Of a DNA stretch of 64,000 bases, positions 44,399 through 53,998 are shown in pieces; positions within the stretch are counted from its first letter, which is position 1; each line of letters starts with the position of its first letter. The notes under the pieces are model-generated. The model made no database searches. It had not been told where the DNA came from and saw nothing but the letters and a program-made list of their open reading frames with translations. Position numbers and translations under genes: made by a program. Origin of the DNA: Bacteroidia bacterium (GTDB lineage Bacteria; Bacteroidota; Bacteroidia; CAIKAF01). The stretch is taken from the NCBI GenBank assembly GCA_016742095.1, contig JACVCJ010000010.1:49881-113880 (forward strand), in the 5' to 3' direction.

Positions 44399-47300
44399 AT
44401 GTTTAACAGATTTATACGCAGGCCGGTACTCGCCATTGTGATCTCACTGGTGATCGTATTTGTGGGTCTGCTCTCCATAAACACACTTCCCAAATCGCAG
44501 TTCCCTGAAATTGCGCCTCCCATGGTGGTGGTATACGCATCGTATCCCGGCGCCAGCTCCACCGTACTCACCAACTCGGTGCTTATCCCGCTGGAACAGG
44601 CCATAAACGGGGTTCCGGGCATGAAATACATGTTCTCTACCGCTGCCAGTTCCGGTGAGGCCAATATACAGATCGTATTCAACCTGGGCGAGGACCCCAA
44701 CCAGGCCCTGGTAAACGTACAGAACCGTATCGAACAGGTAAAGATGCGCCTGCCGCCCCTGGTACAGCTCGAAGGTATCGTGGTACAGCGCCTGCTGCCC
44801 AGTATGCTGATGTACGTGAACCTCTACAGCACCGATACGGCCAATGCCGACATGAAGTTCATCTTTAACTATGCCTATATCAATATGCTGTCGGAGCTGC
44901 AGCGTATCGAAGGTATCGGTATGGCCAAGATCCTCGGAAGCCGCCAGTACGCCATGCGTGTATGGCTGGACCCGGACCGCATGCGCGCCTATAACGTGGG
45001 CGCCGAAGAAGTGATGAAGGCCATGGACGAACAGAGTATCATCGGTTCGCCGGGACGTCTGGGGCGTGCAGACAGCAAGCGTTCCCAGTCCATCGAGTAC
45101 GTACTCACCTACCAGGGCCGTTACAGCGACGCCTCGCAGTACGAGAACATCATTATCCGTGCCACGCCCGACGGGGAAGTGCTGCGGCTCAGAGACATTG
45201 CCAAGGTAGAACTGGGCAGTGAATATTACGATATCTATTCCAACAAGGACGAATTTCCCTCGGCGGCCATCATGCTGAACCAGACCTACGGAAGTAACGC
45301 GGTGGACGTGATCGCACGCGTAAAATCCAAACTGGAAGAAATGAAGGAAGATTTTCCGCCGGGCATGGAATACGAGATCAGTTACGACGTATCCAGCTTC
45401 CTGGACGCTTCCATTGAAGAAGTGGTGCACACCCTGCGCGACGCCTTTATACTGGTGGCCCTCGTGGTGTTCCTGTTCCTGGGCGACTGGCGTTCGACCC
45501 TCATCCCTATCCTGGCCGTACCCGTTTCGCTGATCGGAGCCTTTTTCGTGATGCAGATGTTCGGACTCACCGTTAACCTCATTACCCTGTTCGCCCTGGT
45601 ACTGGCCATCGGTATCGTAGTGGACGACGCCATTGTGGTGGTAGAGGCGGTGCACGCCAAGATGGAGGAAGAACCGCACCTGTCGCCGTTCAACGCCGTT
45701 AAAAAAGTACTGAGCGAGATCAGCGGCGCCGTAATTGCCATTACCCTGCTGATGACCGCGGTGTTCGTACCCGTGGCCTTTATGTCGGGCCCGGTGGGTA
45801 TCTTCTACCGTCAGTTCTCCATAACCATGGCGGCGTCCATCGTACTTTCGGGTGTGGTGGCCCTTACGCTTACCCCGGTACTCTGCGCCATCATTCTTAA
45901 AAATCCGCACGCACACGGACATGAACATAAAAAGAAAAACATCCTGGCCCGGTTCATGGACGGCTTTAACCACCTGTTCGAAAGACTCACCGGTAAATAT
46001 GTAAAACTGTTACGCCTGGTGGTGAACCGCCGCGTGGTTACCTTCGGGGTGCTGCTCATATTCGGACTGGGCATCTTTGGTGTGGCCCGCAAACTGCCTA
46101 CGGGTTTCGTGCCCGAAGAAGACCAGGGTATGATCTACGCCATTATCCAGACGCCTCCGGGCTCTACGCTGGAGCGCACCAATGCCGTGAGCCGCCAGCT
46201 GCAGCGCATGGCCAAAACGGTAGAAGGCGTGGAATCGGTGTCTTCACTGGCCGGTTTCGAGATCCTTACCCAGGGCCGCGGTTCCAACTCGGGTACCTGT
46301 CTCATCAACATGAAACCCTGGCACGAACGTAAACATACCGTAAAAGAGATCATCCACGAACTGGAAGAAAAATCCAAGGATATCCCCGGTGCGGCCATCG
46401 AGTTCTTCGATCCGCCGGCAGTGCCCGGGTACGGTGCCGCGGGGGGTATTGCCCTGCAGCTGCTCGATAAGAACAACACCATCGACTATGAGCGCCTGGG
46501 AGCCGTGACCACCAAATTCATGGAAGACCTGGAAAAACGTCCGGAACTGAGTTCACTGTTCACCTTTTACCGTACCGACTATCCGCAGTACGAACTGGAG
46601 ATCGACAACCAGCAGGCCATGCAGAAGGGCGTTTCCATCGGCAAGGCCATGGACAATCTTTCCATACTCATCGGTAGCACCTACGACATCGGTTTCATCA
46701 AATTCGGCCGTTTCTTCAAGGTTTTCGTACAGGCATCACCGGAATTCCGCCAGCTGCCTACCGACCTGATGAAACTTTACGTAAAGAACGAACGCGACGA
46801 AATGGTACCCTACTCTTCCTTTATGAAAGTGAAGAAGACCCAGGGTATATACGAAATTAACCGTTACAACATGTATACCACCTCTTCGATACGCTGTTCG
46901 CCCTCTCCGGGGTACAGCAGCGGTGAGGCCATTGCGGCCATCCAGGAAGTGGCCAGGGAAACCCTGCCGAAGGGTTACGACATCGACTGGGCCGGTCTGC
47001 AGAAAGACGAGGTTGCCCGCGGTAACGAAGCCATTTACATTTTCCTGATCGTACTTGCTTTCGTATACATGGTACTGGCCGCACAGTACGAGAGCTTTAT
47101 CCTGCCGCTGGCGGTGGTTTTCTCGCTGCCGGCCGGGGTGTTCGGGTCCTTCCTGCTGCTGAAGCTGATGGGCCTTGCCAACGATATTTACGCCCAGGTA
47201 GGTCTCATCATGCTGGTGGGTCTGCTCGGGAAGAACGCGGTACTGATCGTGGAATTCGCGATACAGCGGCATCACCAGGGCATCAGTGTACTGGAAGCGG

Positions 47301-47659
47301 CCATCGAGGGCGCCAAGGTACGTTTCCGCCCGATCCTGATGACCTCCTTTGCCTTTATTGCCGGTCTGATCCCCCTTATGGTGGCCAGCGGTCCCGGAGC
47401 CATCGGTAACCATACTATCGGCGCTTCGGCCATGGGCGGTATGCTGTTCGGTACCTTCTTCGGAGTGATCCTGGTGCCCGGACTGTACTACATTTTCGGC
47501 AAACTCGCCGAAGGCCGCAAGCTCATCAAGGACGAAGACCACAATCCGTTGAGCGAAGAGCTGGTTGAAAGCGGTGATACCACTGCTTCCCTGTTAAAGA
47601 CCGTAAAAAAATTAATGAAAAAAATCCGTCGAGAAAACCGTGAAAATAATGAAGAATAA
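44399..47659 (+). CDS. RND multidrug efflux permease (HAE1/AcrB type)
   Basis: The 1086-residue product has the N-terminal FIRRPVLAIVISLVIVFVGLLSI helix, two large periplasmic loops and the proton-relay Asp pair in the fourth helix (GIVVDDAIVVVEAV). The late half repeats the architecture (YESFILPLAVVFSLPAGVFG; GLLGKNAVLIVEF). It exports small molecules by the proton motive force. Substrates are not readable. It overlaps the channel gene at the end. Confidence 0.95.
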   Translation: MFNRFIRRPVLAIVISLVIVFVGLLSINTLPKSQFPEIAPPMVVVYASYPGASSTVLTNSVLIPLEQAINGVPGMKYMFSTAASSGEANIQIVFNLGEDPNQALVNVQNRIEQVKMRLPPLVQLEGIVVQRLLPSMLMYVNLYSTDTANADMKFIFNYAYINMLSELQRIEGIGMAKILGSRQYAMRVWLDPDRMRAYNVGAEEVMKAMDEQSIIGSPGRLGRADSKRSQSIEYVLTYQGRYSDASQYENIIIRATPDGEVLRLRDIAKVELGSEYYDIYSNKDEFPSAAIMLNQTYGSNAVDVIARVKSKLEEMKEDFPPGMEYEISYDVSSFLDASIEEVVHTLRDAFILVALVVFLFLGDWRSTLIPILAVPVSLIGAFFVMQMFGLTVNLITLFALVLAIGIVVDDAIVVVEAVHAKMEEEPHLSPFNAVKKVLSEISGAVIAITLLMTAVFVPVAFMSGPVGIFYRQFSITMAASIVLSGVVALTLTPVLCAIILKNPHAHGHEHKKKNILARFMDGFNHLFERLTGKYVKLLRLVVNRRVVTFGVLLIFGLGIFGVARKLPTGFVPEEDQGMIYAIIQTPPGSTLERTNAVSRQLQRMAKTVEGVESVSSLAGFEILTQGRGSNSGTCLINMKPWHERKHTVKEIIHELEEKSKDIPGAAIEFFDPPAVPGYGAAGGIALQLLDKNNTIDYERLGAVTTKFMEDLEKRPELSSLFTFYRTDYPQYELEIDNQQAMQKGVSIGKAMDNLSILIGSTYDIGFIKFGRFFKVFVQASPEFRQLPTDLMKLYVKNERDEMVPYSSFMKVKKTQGIYEINRYNMYTTSSIRCSPSPGYSSGEAIAAIQEVARETLPKGYDIDWAGLQKDEVARGNEAIYIFLIVLAFVYMVLAAQYESFILPLAVVFSLPAGVFGSFLLLKLMGLANDIYAQVGLIMLVGLLGKNAVLIVEFAIQRHHQGISVLEAAIEGAKVRFRPILMTSFAFIAGLIPLMVASGPGAIGNHTIGASAMGGMLFGTFFGVILVPGLYYIFGKLAEGRKLIKDEDHNPLSEELVESGDTTASLLKTVKKLMKKIRRENRENNEE

Positions 47660-49091
47660 TCCCGTTCTCAGGTACCTGCCACTGTGTTTTGTGCTGCTGT
47701 TGCTGATCACAACGGGCTGCAAGAGCTCCAAGATAACCGTGCGCAACGAAAACCGTTCGGTACCTTCATCGTACAATAATTCCGGCTCAACGGACACTAC
47801 CAATTCAGCCGATATCAACTGGCGGAAGATCTTTGCGGATTCCAACCTGGTATCCTTGATCGATACAGCCCTGAAGAACAACCAGGAGCTGAACATCACC
47901 ACGCTGGAGATCAATATAGCCCAGAACGAAGTGAAGGCCCGCAAAGGGGAATACCTGCCCTTCGGCAGCGTGGGACTGAGCGCCGGGCTCGATAAACCCG
48001 GACGTTACACCCGCGACGGGGCCGTGGAACACAACCTGGAGATACAGCCGGGCAAACCCTTTCCTGAACCCCTGGGCGATTTTATGCTCGGGGCAGCGTT
48101 CTCCTGGGAACTCGACATCTGGGGCAAGCTGCGCAATGCCAAAAAGGCAGCGGCAGCCCGTTATCTGGGCAGTATCGAAGGCCGACGTTTTATGGTCACG
48201 AACCTGGTAGGCGAAATTTCCAGTGCATACTATGAGCTGCTGGCCCTGGACAACACACTGGACATTATCCGCCGCAACGTGAACATACAAAGCAATGCGC
48301 TCGAGATCGTGAAGCAGCAGAAAGATGCCGCCCGTGTATCGCAACTGGCCGTGAACCGTTTCGAAGCACAACTGCTCAACACACGGAATTTACAGTTCGA
48401 GGTACAGCAGCGCATCGTGGAAACAGAGAACCACATCAATTTCCTGGTGGGGCGCTTTCCGCAACCCGTACTGCGGGATTCAGACAAGTTCAACAACATC
48501 GAGCTGGATTCCATTTACGTAGGTGTTCCCGGTCAACTGCTGGCCAACCGGCCCGATATCCGCAAGGCCGAGCAGGAACTGATCGCCAGCAAGTTTGACG
48601 TAAAATCGGCCCGGGCGGCGTTCTATCCGTCGATACGACTAAATGCCAATATCGCCTTCCAGGCCTTTAACCCGGCGGTATGGTTCAATCCGGCCTCGCT
48701 GCTGTACAGTATCTTCGGCGATCTGATGGCCCCGCTCATCAACCGGAATTCCATCAAGGCGAATTACTGGACAGCCAATGCAAAGCAGATGCAGGCCGTA
48801 TACAACTACGAAAAAAGCGTGCTCAGCGGCTATACCGACGTGGTGAACCAGCTGGCGGCCATCGACAACTACAGCAACAGTTACAAGACCAAGGAACGGG
48901 AGTCGCAGATACTGACACAATCGGTGGATATTTCCACCAACCTGTTCAATTCTGCCCGTGCCGACTACATGGAGGTACTGCTCACCCAGCGCGAAGCCTT
49001 ACAGGTGCGCATGGAACTGATCGAGGTCAAGACCAAACTGCTCAAATCCAAAGTGGCCATGTATAAGGCCCTCGGAGGCGGCTGGAAATAA
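47649..49091 (+). CDS. outer-membrane efflux channel lipoprotein (TolC/NodT family)
   Basis: 480 residues are obtained from the ATG at 47649 (a GTG at 47640 in frame adds three residues). There is a lipid attachment signal (LLLLITTGCKSS), then the paired OEP repeats: NNQELNITTLEINIAQNEVKA and LANRPDIRKAEQELIASKFDVK, with FYPSIRLNANI. It completes the tripartite pump with the two genes before it, and a terminator follows. Confidence 0.93.
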   Translation: MKNNPVLRYLPLCFVLLLLITTGCKSSKITVRNENRSVPSSYNNSGSTDTTNSADINWRKIFADSNLVSLIDTALKNNQELNITTLEINIAQNEVKARKGEYLPFGSVGLSAGLDKPGRYTRDGAVEHNLEIQPGKPFPEPLGDFMLGAAFSWELDIWGKLRNAKKAAAARYLGSIEGRRFMVTNLVGEISSAYYELLALDNTLDIIRRNVNIQSNALEIVKQQKDAARVSQLAVNRFEAQLLNTRNLQFEVQQRIVETENHINFLVGRFPQPVLRDSDKFNNIELDSIYVGVPGQLLANRPDIRKAEQELIASKFDVKSARAAFYPSIRLNANIAFQAFNPAVWFNPASLLYSIFGDLMAPLINRNSIKANYWTANAKQMQAVYNYEKSVLSGYTDVVNQLAAIDNYSNSYKTKERESQILTQSVDISTNLFNSARADYMEVLLTQREALQVRMELIEVKTKLLKSKVAMYKALGGGWK

Positions 49092-49118
49092 ACTTTTCTT
49101 CATAAATTAGAGAGGACG

Positions 49119-49153
49119 GACGGCCACGGGAGTTTTTCCGTGGCTGTTCTTTT
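49119..49153 (+). terminator. terminator of the RND operon
   Basis: Stem GGCCACGG/CCGTGGCT with flanking wobble pairs, an 8-base loop, then a T-run (TTCTTTTTGG). Confidence 0.8.
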
Positions 49154-49155
49154 TG

Positions 49156-49254
49156 GTCCGTAGGGCTGACGCATACATTCACTCGTAGCTCTTCGTTCAT
49201 TGACTCTGTGCAGCGGACTCATTTCGCACGGACTCCGGACTCTATACTCCGGAC
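49156..49254 (-). repeat. intergenic repeat, copy 2 (inverted)
   Basis: Read on the minus strand it carries GCGAAATGAGTCCG, GAAGAGCTACGAGT, GTATGCGTCAGC and CTACGGAC in the same order as copy 1 on the plus strand, with two GTCCGGAGT cores. The efflux operon and the small secreted gene lie between the two copies. Confidence 0.6.
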
Positions 49255-49261
49255 GACCTGT

Positions 49262-50425
49262 CTACCAGCTCACCACCTTATAATCCTTCAGCAGCACGCC
49301 GAACAGTTGTTTATTTCCTTCGCGCACTTCGCCGATGGGATGCAGGATACGCATGGCACCATCGAGCGGGTCCAGGGGCGGGATGCGGAGCTTTTCGAAC
49401 TGTTGTTCGCGTTTGCTTTCCACAGCCCCGGTAGATACCCAGCCTACGTCCACGGCCGTCATGTAGATGTTGTCTTTTACCAACTCCTGCGCCGAAGTAC
49501 GGGTAAGCATATTCAGGGCGGCCTTGGTCATATTGGTATGCGGATGATGCAGGGTTTTATTGGCATAGCTGAACTGCCCTTCGGAGGAGGTTACGTTTAT
49601 GATGAAACGTTCCGGGTTGGTACTGCGCAACATCAGGGGTTTCAGTTCCGAAATAAGCCGGTAGGGCGAGATGTGATTGATGAGGTTCACTTCCAGCAGT
49701 TCTTCCAGGCCGATCTCGTCCAGTACGGAATTCCAGCTGTTCTTATCGCGGTAATCTACGGGCTGACCAAAATGGTTCAGCGCTACTTCCGGGATGGAAG
49801 TGCCGGGCAACAGATACGCCTGTTCCACACCCAGCGCGGTATGATTCGGGAACAGGTTCTGCGGTTTGTTCAGCAGCAGCTGTTGCTCTTTACGTAACAA
49901 GGGTTCATAGTACGAAAAAGGATACTTTATGGTCTGCGCCGCATTGTTCACGAGTATGTCCAGCTGGTTCAGATGCTGTTTACAATAGTCTGTAAATTCC
50001 TGCACGGCCTTCAGGTTACGCAGATCGAGACCATAGAGCTGCAGCCGCTCTTTCCAGGCTTCGTGATCTTTTTCCTGCTGCAGCTGTTCCAGGGCCAGCG
50101 CCGGGAAACGCGTGGTAAGCAATACGTCCGCACCGGCGCGCAGAAAGGCCAGTACGGCGGCATAGCCGATCTTTACGCGTCCGCCCGTGATGAGTACGGT
50201 ATAGCCACGCAGATCATGCACGCGACTGCGTTCCGCATAATTGCGTGCGGCACATTCCGGGCAGAGTTTATGATAGAAAAAGTGCAACTGCGTATAGTCT
50301 TTATCACACACGTAACAGTTACGTGCTTTATGCAGCGTTTGTGCTCCTGTATGTTCCGCTTCCAGAAGAGTGTGCTGTATCGTTTTTGTTTTTGCCCGGC
50401 TTACGATGGAGGTTTGCGCCAGCAA
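49262..50425 (-). CDS. SDR-like oxidoreductase with N-terminal zinc-finger and altered catalytic site
   Basis: The 387-residue product has C37-x2-C40 ... C55-x2-C58, a four-Cys treble-clef-like zinc site, before a Rossmann domain (VLITGGRVKIGYAAVLAF; NLNAAQTIKYPFSY-like NNAAQT; IINVTSSEGQFSY). The usual YxxxK motif reads TNMTK before AALN, so the catalytic Tyr is missing. Either it is non-enzymatic or uses another residue. It is monocistronic. Confidence 0.78.
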   Translation of the reverse strand: MLAQTSIVSRAKTKTIQHTLLEAEHTGAQTLHKARNCYVCDKDYTQLHFFYHKLCPECAARNYAERSRVHDLRGYTVLITGGRVKIGYAAVLAFLRAGADVLLTTRFPALALEQLQQEKDHEAWKERLQLYGLDLRNLKAVQEFTDYCKQHLNQLDILVNNAAQTIKYPFSYYEPLLRKEQQLLLNKPQNLFPNHTALGVEQAYLLPGTSIPEVALNHFGQPVDYRDKNSWNSVLDEIGLEELLEVNLINHISPYRLISELKPLMLRSTNPERFIINVTSSEGQFSYANKTLHHPHTNMTKAALNMLTRTSAQELVKDNIYMTAVDVGWVSTGAVESKREQQFEKLRIPPLDPLDGAMRILHPIGEVREGNKQLFGVLLKDYKVVSW

Positions 50426-50507
50426 TTCCGCATCTTCCGCACGGCGCTGCGTAACGTTTTCTTTCCGGCTCTGTTTTTTGGCCTGTTTGCTGAAGCAAAG
50501 ATAGAAA

Positions 50508-50550
50508 TAGTTTCGAGTCCGGAAGTCCGGAGTCCGCGCGAAGCGGGGTA
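50508..50550 (-). repeat. intergenic repeat, partial copy 3
   Basis: Has GAGTCCGGAAGTCCGGAGT followed by CCGCGCGAAGCGG, shared with copy 1. Only the core part is present. It adjoins the DUF2798 remnant and appears to have replaced that gene's end. Confidence 0.5.
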
Positions 50551-50790
50551 TTGTTCCGGAAGGGCATTACGGAGTAAATACTGCGTAATTTTGTGAGCCG
50601 GGGGAATGAGAATGAACGCCTGCATAGTCTACGGGAACATTGCGCTCCATGCTTTCAGAAATTTCCAGCTCCAGTCTTCTCCGAAGCCGTAGTTACGTAT
50701 AAACTCCACAAAGGCCATGATCAGCGTCATGGGGAACACTGTCAGCAGAGTGTTTATAGCGGAGTTACCTTTTCCTTGTCGGGATATCCG
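50551..50790 (-). pseudogene. DUF2798-like membrane protein remnant with in-frame stop
   Basis: On the minus strand, the reading INTLLTVFPMTLIMAFVEF, then GFGEDWSWKFLKAW, an in-frame TAG at 50629-50631, and FILIPPAHKITQYLL look like a DUF2798 two-helix protein (G...F...W.KAW, P..K). No start precedes it within the expected distance and the 3' end runs into repeat copy 3. It is a broken gene by stop codon and missing start, if the family call is right. Confidence 0.45.
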
Positions 50791-50820
50791 TTATAGTATA
50801 AGGTTGATTTAGACTCAATC

Positions 50821-52203
50821 CTATGTTTGATTTTTCTTAATTACATCCAGTGCCTCCTTAATATAGTGCAGCAGTTCTTCTCGTTTTTTCTTCCTCGCCA
50901 GATCAAATAATCCGTAATGTTCTTTCTTGATCTGTGGTTGTTGATATATTCTTTCTATCGATTTTTTGATTAATTCGCGTCTGTCGGAATCTTCGCTATA
51001 CTCTATGGCGTCTGCATACGCAGATAAAGTCATGGCTATTGATGCTTTAAAAGCATACTCTTCCTGCAAATTACGCTCTTTCATATACTGATTAGAACAA
51101 AAAGCGACGACAATAAAAGCAGGCACTGTCTTAAGTGTCGCCAATAAAGGATTAAGCCATTCCGGCTCATACCGTTCTCCATATAGAAATGCAAAAACTA
51201 TAAATATCCACACTAATAATCCTACAGAGGCTAAAAGGGTACCCCACATCCATTGATTTACTTTTTTCCCCAGATTGATCTTTCTATTTTCAAACATTAT
51301 ACCCATTGCTCCATTACTTGCCTGCTCTGCTATCCGAATTATTTCTGCCTCCTTTATCTGAATAAATTCTTTCATCCCATCCACTTCACTATACGCATCA
51401 TTTATCAACTTGAGTTTTTTTTCTGATCTGCTAATCAACTCTGACAATTTCGCAGACAACGTTTTAGACTCATTTTGAAAATCAATAAGTGTTTTGCCAA
51501 TATTCTCTCCTTTAGCCTGGAAATCATGAATTGCAATATCTATTATCTTTTCGGATGTTTCAATCTTACTTTTATGTTCATTTGCAACATTAAGAATTTG
51601 CTGTATTTCAATATTTTTTTGCTCAGACTCCGTCTTCTGTTTCAGAATCTCATTAATACTTTCGTTCAAGGTATTAATCAGTGTATTTACTTCTTCTGTT
51701 TTTTGATCTACTCTTTCTCTTAGATTATCAATCATTTTCTGCTGGGATTCCAGATCTTTTTTCCCCCGTTGAATCTCCTTTACAGCCTTTTCTACTTCCA
51801 GAGCATTAACATCATGCACTTTTCTATTTGATCTGTCCCAGAAACCCCACATCATCTGATACCGGACCTGATTCATCAGTTCAACCTGAAACCCACCCAT
51901 ATTAGGGGTAACCGTAACGTAATTCTTTAGTCTTGTTAAATTATTGGCAAGAGTAAAATCATTACTAGGAGTTAGAAAATTTAAGGCATTAGGCATGTAC
52001 ATCCAAGTCTCTGCACTTAACTCTGTTTTTAACTGCTTAAGAGCTCGCTCATACTTATGAACTAATGTTTTAAATAAAAAACCATTGATTTCTAATGTTT
52101 CAATGTCTCGATCGGGGAATTGCTGATGTGCGGCAGACCAAATATTTAGGCCCTCCATTTCTTCAATAAGAGTTAAGATTTGCTCTTTTTCCTCATTTGT
52201 CAT
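50821..52203 (-). CDS. AT-rich coiled-coil protein with two C-terminal membrane helices, function unknown
   Basis: The 460-residue product has an N-terminal globular part (1-120), a long coiled coil (about 125-305; heptads rich in Lys, Glu, Ile, Gln), then two hydrophobic segments (about 315-345 and 355-375) and a charged cytosolic tail with KKKREELL near the end. I recognise no family. The gene is clearly AT-richer than its neighbours, which points to transfer. A membrane-tethered sensing or anti-phage role could be considered but is unsupported. Confidence 0.7.
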   Translation of the reverse strand: MTNEEKEQILTLIEEMEGLNIWSAAHQQFPDRDIETLEINGFLFKTLVHKYERALKQLKTELSAETWMYMPNALNFLTPSNDFTLANNLTRLKNYVTVTPNMGGFQVELMNQVRYQMMWGFWDRSNRKVHDVNALEVEKAVKEIQRGKKDLESQQKMIDNLRERVDQKTEEVNTLINTLNESINEILKQKTESEQKNIEIQQILNVANEHKSKIETSEKIIDIAIHDFQAKGENIGKTLIDFQNESKTLSAKLSELISRSEKKLKLINDAYSEVDGMKEFIQIKEAEIIRIAEQASNGAMGIMFENRKINLGKKVNQWMWGTLLASVGLLVWIFIVFAFLYGERYEPEWLNPLLATLKTVPAFIVVAFCSNQYMKERNLQEEYAFKASIAMTLSAYADAIEYSEDSDRRELIKKSIERIYQQPQIKKEHYGLFDLARKKKREELLHYIKEALDVIKKNQT

Positions 52204-52485
52204 GATTCAGGGTGTTTAAACGGTGATTAAAACGTAAAACTTAAAGGTATTAAGTTTAGCAAAATAAAATGCACAAGCCTGTTAAAATTCATGCGTTTTT
52301 TCATTCTACAGGTTCCGTTTGGCTTCCATACGCCCTTTACCCTTTGACACTACACTTTTCACCTTATAGCATGTATAGGTCAGATCCCTTGTAGGGTGTT
52401 TTATACACTATACAAAACATCTGCCGTCAAGGGCCATCAGCTATCGTCTATGAGCTTTTACAAGGAACGCGGGAAATAAGTTTAC

Positions 52486-53055
52486 ATGCGCATGGAGGCC
52501 CCACAGAACAAAGGATTGCCGTGGATATTGGAGCTTTTTCAAGTTTTAGTGCCTTGTGAGACCGGAGACACTGCCGTACATTTGTGGTGTAGAGAAAAAG
52601 CGCCTGGAATACATGCTGAGTCAGATATAACAGGAAGCCACCCCATTTACAAACCCTTCATATTAAATCCCGTGCAAAAAATAAGCCTTGAAGAAATAAA
52701 AGAGTACATAGAGAACAACCAGCTGGAACTGATCCCGACGCAGTATGCCCTCTCCGTACCGATCATAGACCGTATGTACCGCAAAATGCAGTACGGTCTG
52801 CAATTTGACGATATACGGATCTCCGATCAGCTGATCATGAACGGGCATCATCGTTACCTGAGTTCCCTGCTGGCAGGTCGGGAAATAGGACGGGTATGCA
52901 GTCAGCGTACATCGGCAACCCGCTCCTATACCTGGCGAAATGTACATTTTGACACGCAGGACTGGGACACAAAAGAAGAGATACAAAAATTCAACGAAGA
53001 AGATGCCCGCTTTAACGGCATTCCGATTCAGCAACTTACAGAAATAACCGGATAA
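52486..53055 (+). CDS. ParB-like domain protein, possible orphan toxin module
   Basis: The 189-residue product has a central segment with ISLEEIKEYIENNQLELIP and then the ParB-nuclease-like NGHHRYLSSLLAGREIG. The tail is acidic. The first about 45 residues look unlike the rest and the true start may be later. It resembles C-terminal modules of polymorphic toxins more than chromosome-partition proteins (no HTH). The HAD gene follows by 16 bases on the same strand. Confidence 0.5.
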   Translation: MRMEAPQNKGLPWILELFQVLVPCETGDTAVHLWCREKAPGIHAESDITGSHPIYKPFILNPVQKISLEEIKEYIENNQLELIPTQYALSVPIIDRMYRKMQYGLQFDDIRISDQLIMNGHHRYLSSLLAGREIGRVCSQRTSATRSYTWRNVHFDTQDWDTKEEIQKFNEEDARFNGIPIQQLTEITG

Positions 53056-53071
53056 ATAATAATTTTGTACC

Positions 53072-53524
53072 ATGAAGATCTTTTTAGACATCGACGGCGT
53101 AATGGTCCCCGCTATGCCCTGGCGAAGGCCCGAGCTGCTGACAGACGGCTTCCCGGCTTTCAGTCAGAAGGCTTCGGATACCTTATCAAATATTCTCCAA
53201 GCGACAGGCGCCGAGGTGGTGTTTACCACTTCGCATAAGTCGCTGTATTCCCTGCCGGAATGGCAATCGATCTTCAGTCTGCGGGGTATCGAGCTGCAGA
53301 AGGTCAGCACACTTCCCGAAAACAACACGCATCAGAGCCGTAAAGAAGAGTTACTGCAGTGGTTCACGCATCATCCGCCGGCCGAAAACTTCGTGATCCT
53401 CGATGATGACAGATCGCTGAATGCATTGCCGCCCGAGCTGAAAAAACATGTAGTGCTTACGGGTAGTACCGTAGGACTTACTGCAGAAACGGGTGCGGAG
53501 GCACTCGCATTATTGAAAGAGTGA
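53072..53524 (+). CDS. HAD-domain protein
   Basis: The 150-residue product has motif I FLDIDGVMVPAM (DxDGV), motif II as TTSHKS and a late acidic motif (ILDDDRS), the three HAD catalytic motifs. Such small HAD proteins are phosphatases or RNA-repair-linked domains. It is likely co-transcribed with the ParB-like gene. Confidence 0.85.
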   Translation: MKIFLDIDGVMVPAMPWRRPELLTDGFPAFSQKASDTLSNILQATGAEVVFTTSHKSLYSLPEWQSIFSLRGIELQKVSTLPENNTHQSRKEELLQWFTHHPPAENFVILDDDRSLNALPPELKKHVVLTGSTVGLTAETGAEALALLKE

Positions 53525-53570
53525 TGTAGACCGTTTTGCAAGAGAAACTGTCTCATCACCTGATTTGTGC

Positions 53571-53993
53571 TCATTTATCGTTCCGTTTTTCGGCAAATGC
53601 AATAATGTGGCCATCTATATCCGCAAAGTAACAGACTTTGTCGCCCCAGTCCCTGTCTTCAACCGGACTGATCAGTTTGGCACCGGCCTTTGTTGCATTG
53701 TCAAACTCGGATTCGATATTGTCCACATACAAATACAGCTCACACCTCGGGATTCCGTTTCCCTGGTCGGGATGGGGTGTTTTGTCCGAAAGAATTTTTG
53801 CTATTCCCTTATTGGGCATGAGGCCCAGTTTGCAGTTCTCAGCCAGTTTAAATTCTGTCATTCCCGGAACATCCAGGTCGGGCTTTTGCCGGAACAGTTT
53901 TGTATAGAAGTCAGCGCTTGCCTGCTGGTCGCGTACGTAAAGAATTGTCTCTATAAATTGAATATGTTTCATAGCTGTTTTTGTATGTATCAA
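53571..53993 (-). CDS. VOC-family (glyoxalase-like) protein
   Basis: The 140-residue product has two betaalphabetabetabeta modules: ILYVRDQQASADFYTKLF and the ELYLYVDNIESEFDNATKAG...GDKVCYFADIDGHIIAFAE half. VOC proteins bind metal and act in resistance or isomerisation. It follows the degenerate hydrolase on the same strand with 5 bases between. Confidence 0.88.
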   Translation of the reverse strand: MIHTKTAMKHIQFIETILYVRDQQASADFYTKLFRQKPDLDVPGMTEFKLAENCKLGLMPNKGIAKILSDKTPHPDQGNGIPRCELYLYVDNIESEFDNATKAGAKLISPVEDRDWGDKVCYFADIDGHIIAFAEKRNDK

Positions 53994-53998
53994 CTGAC

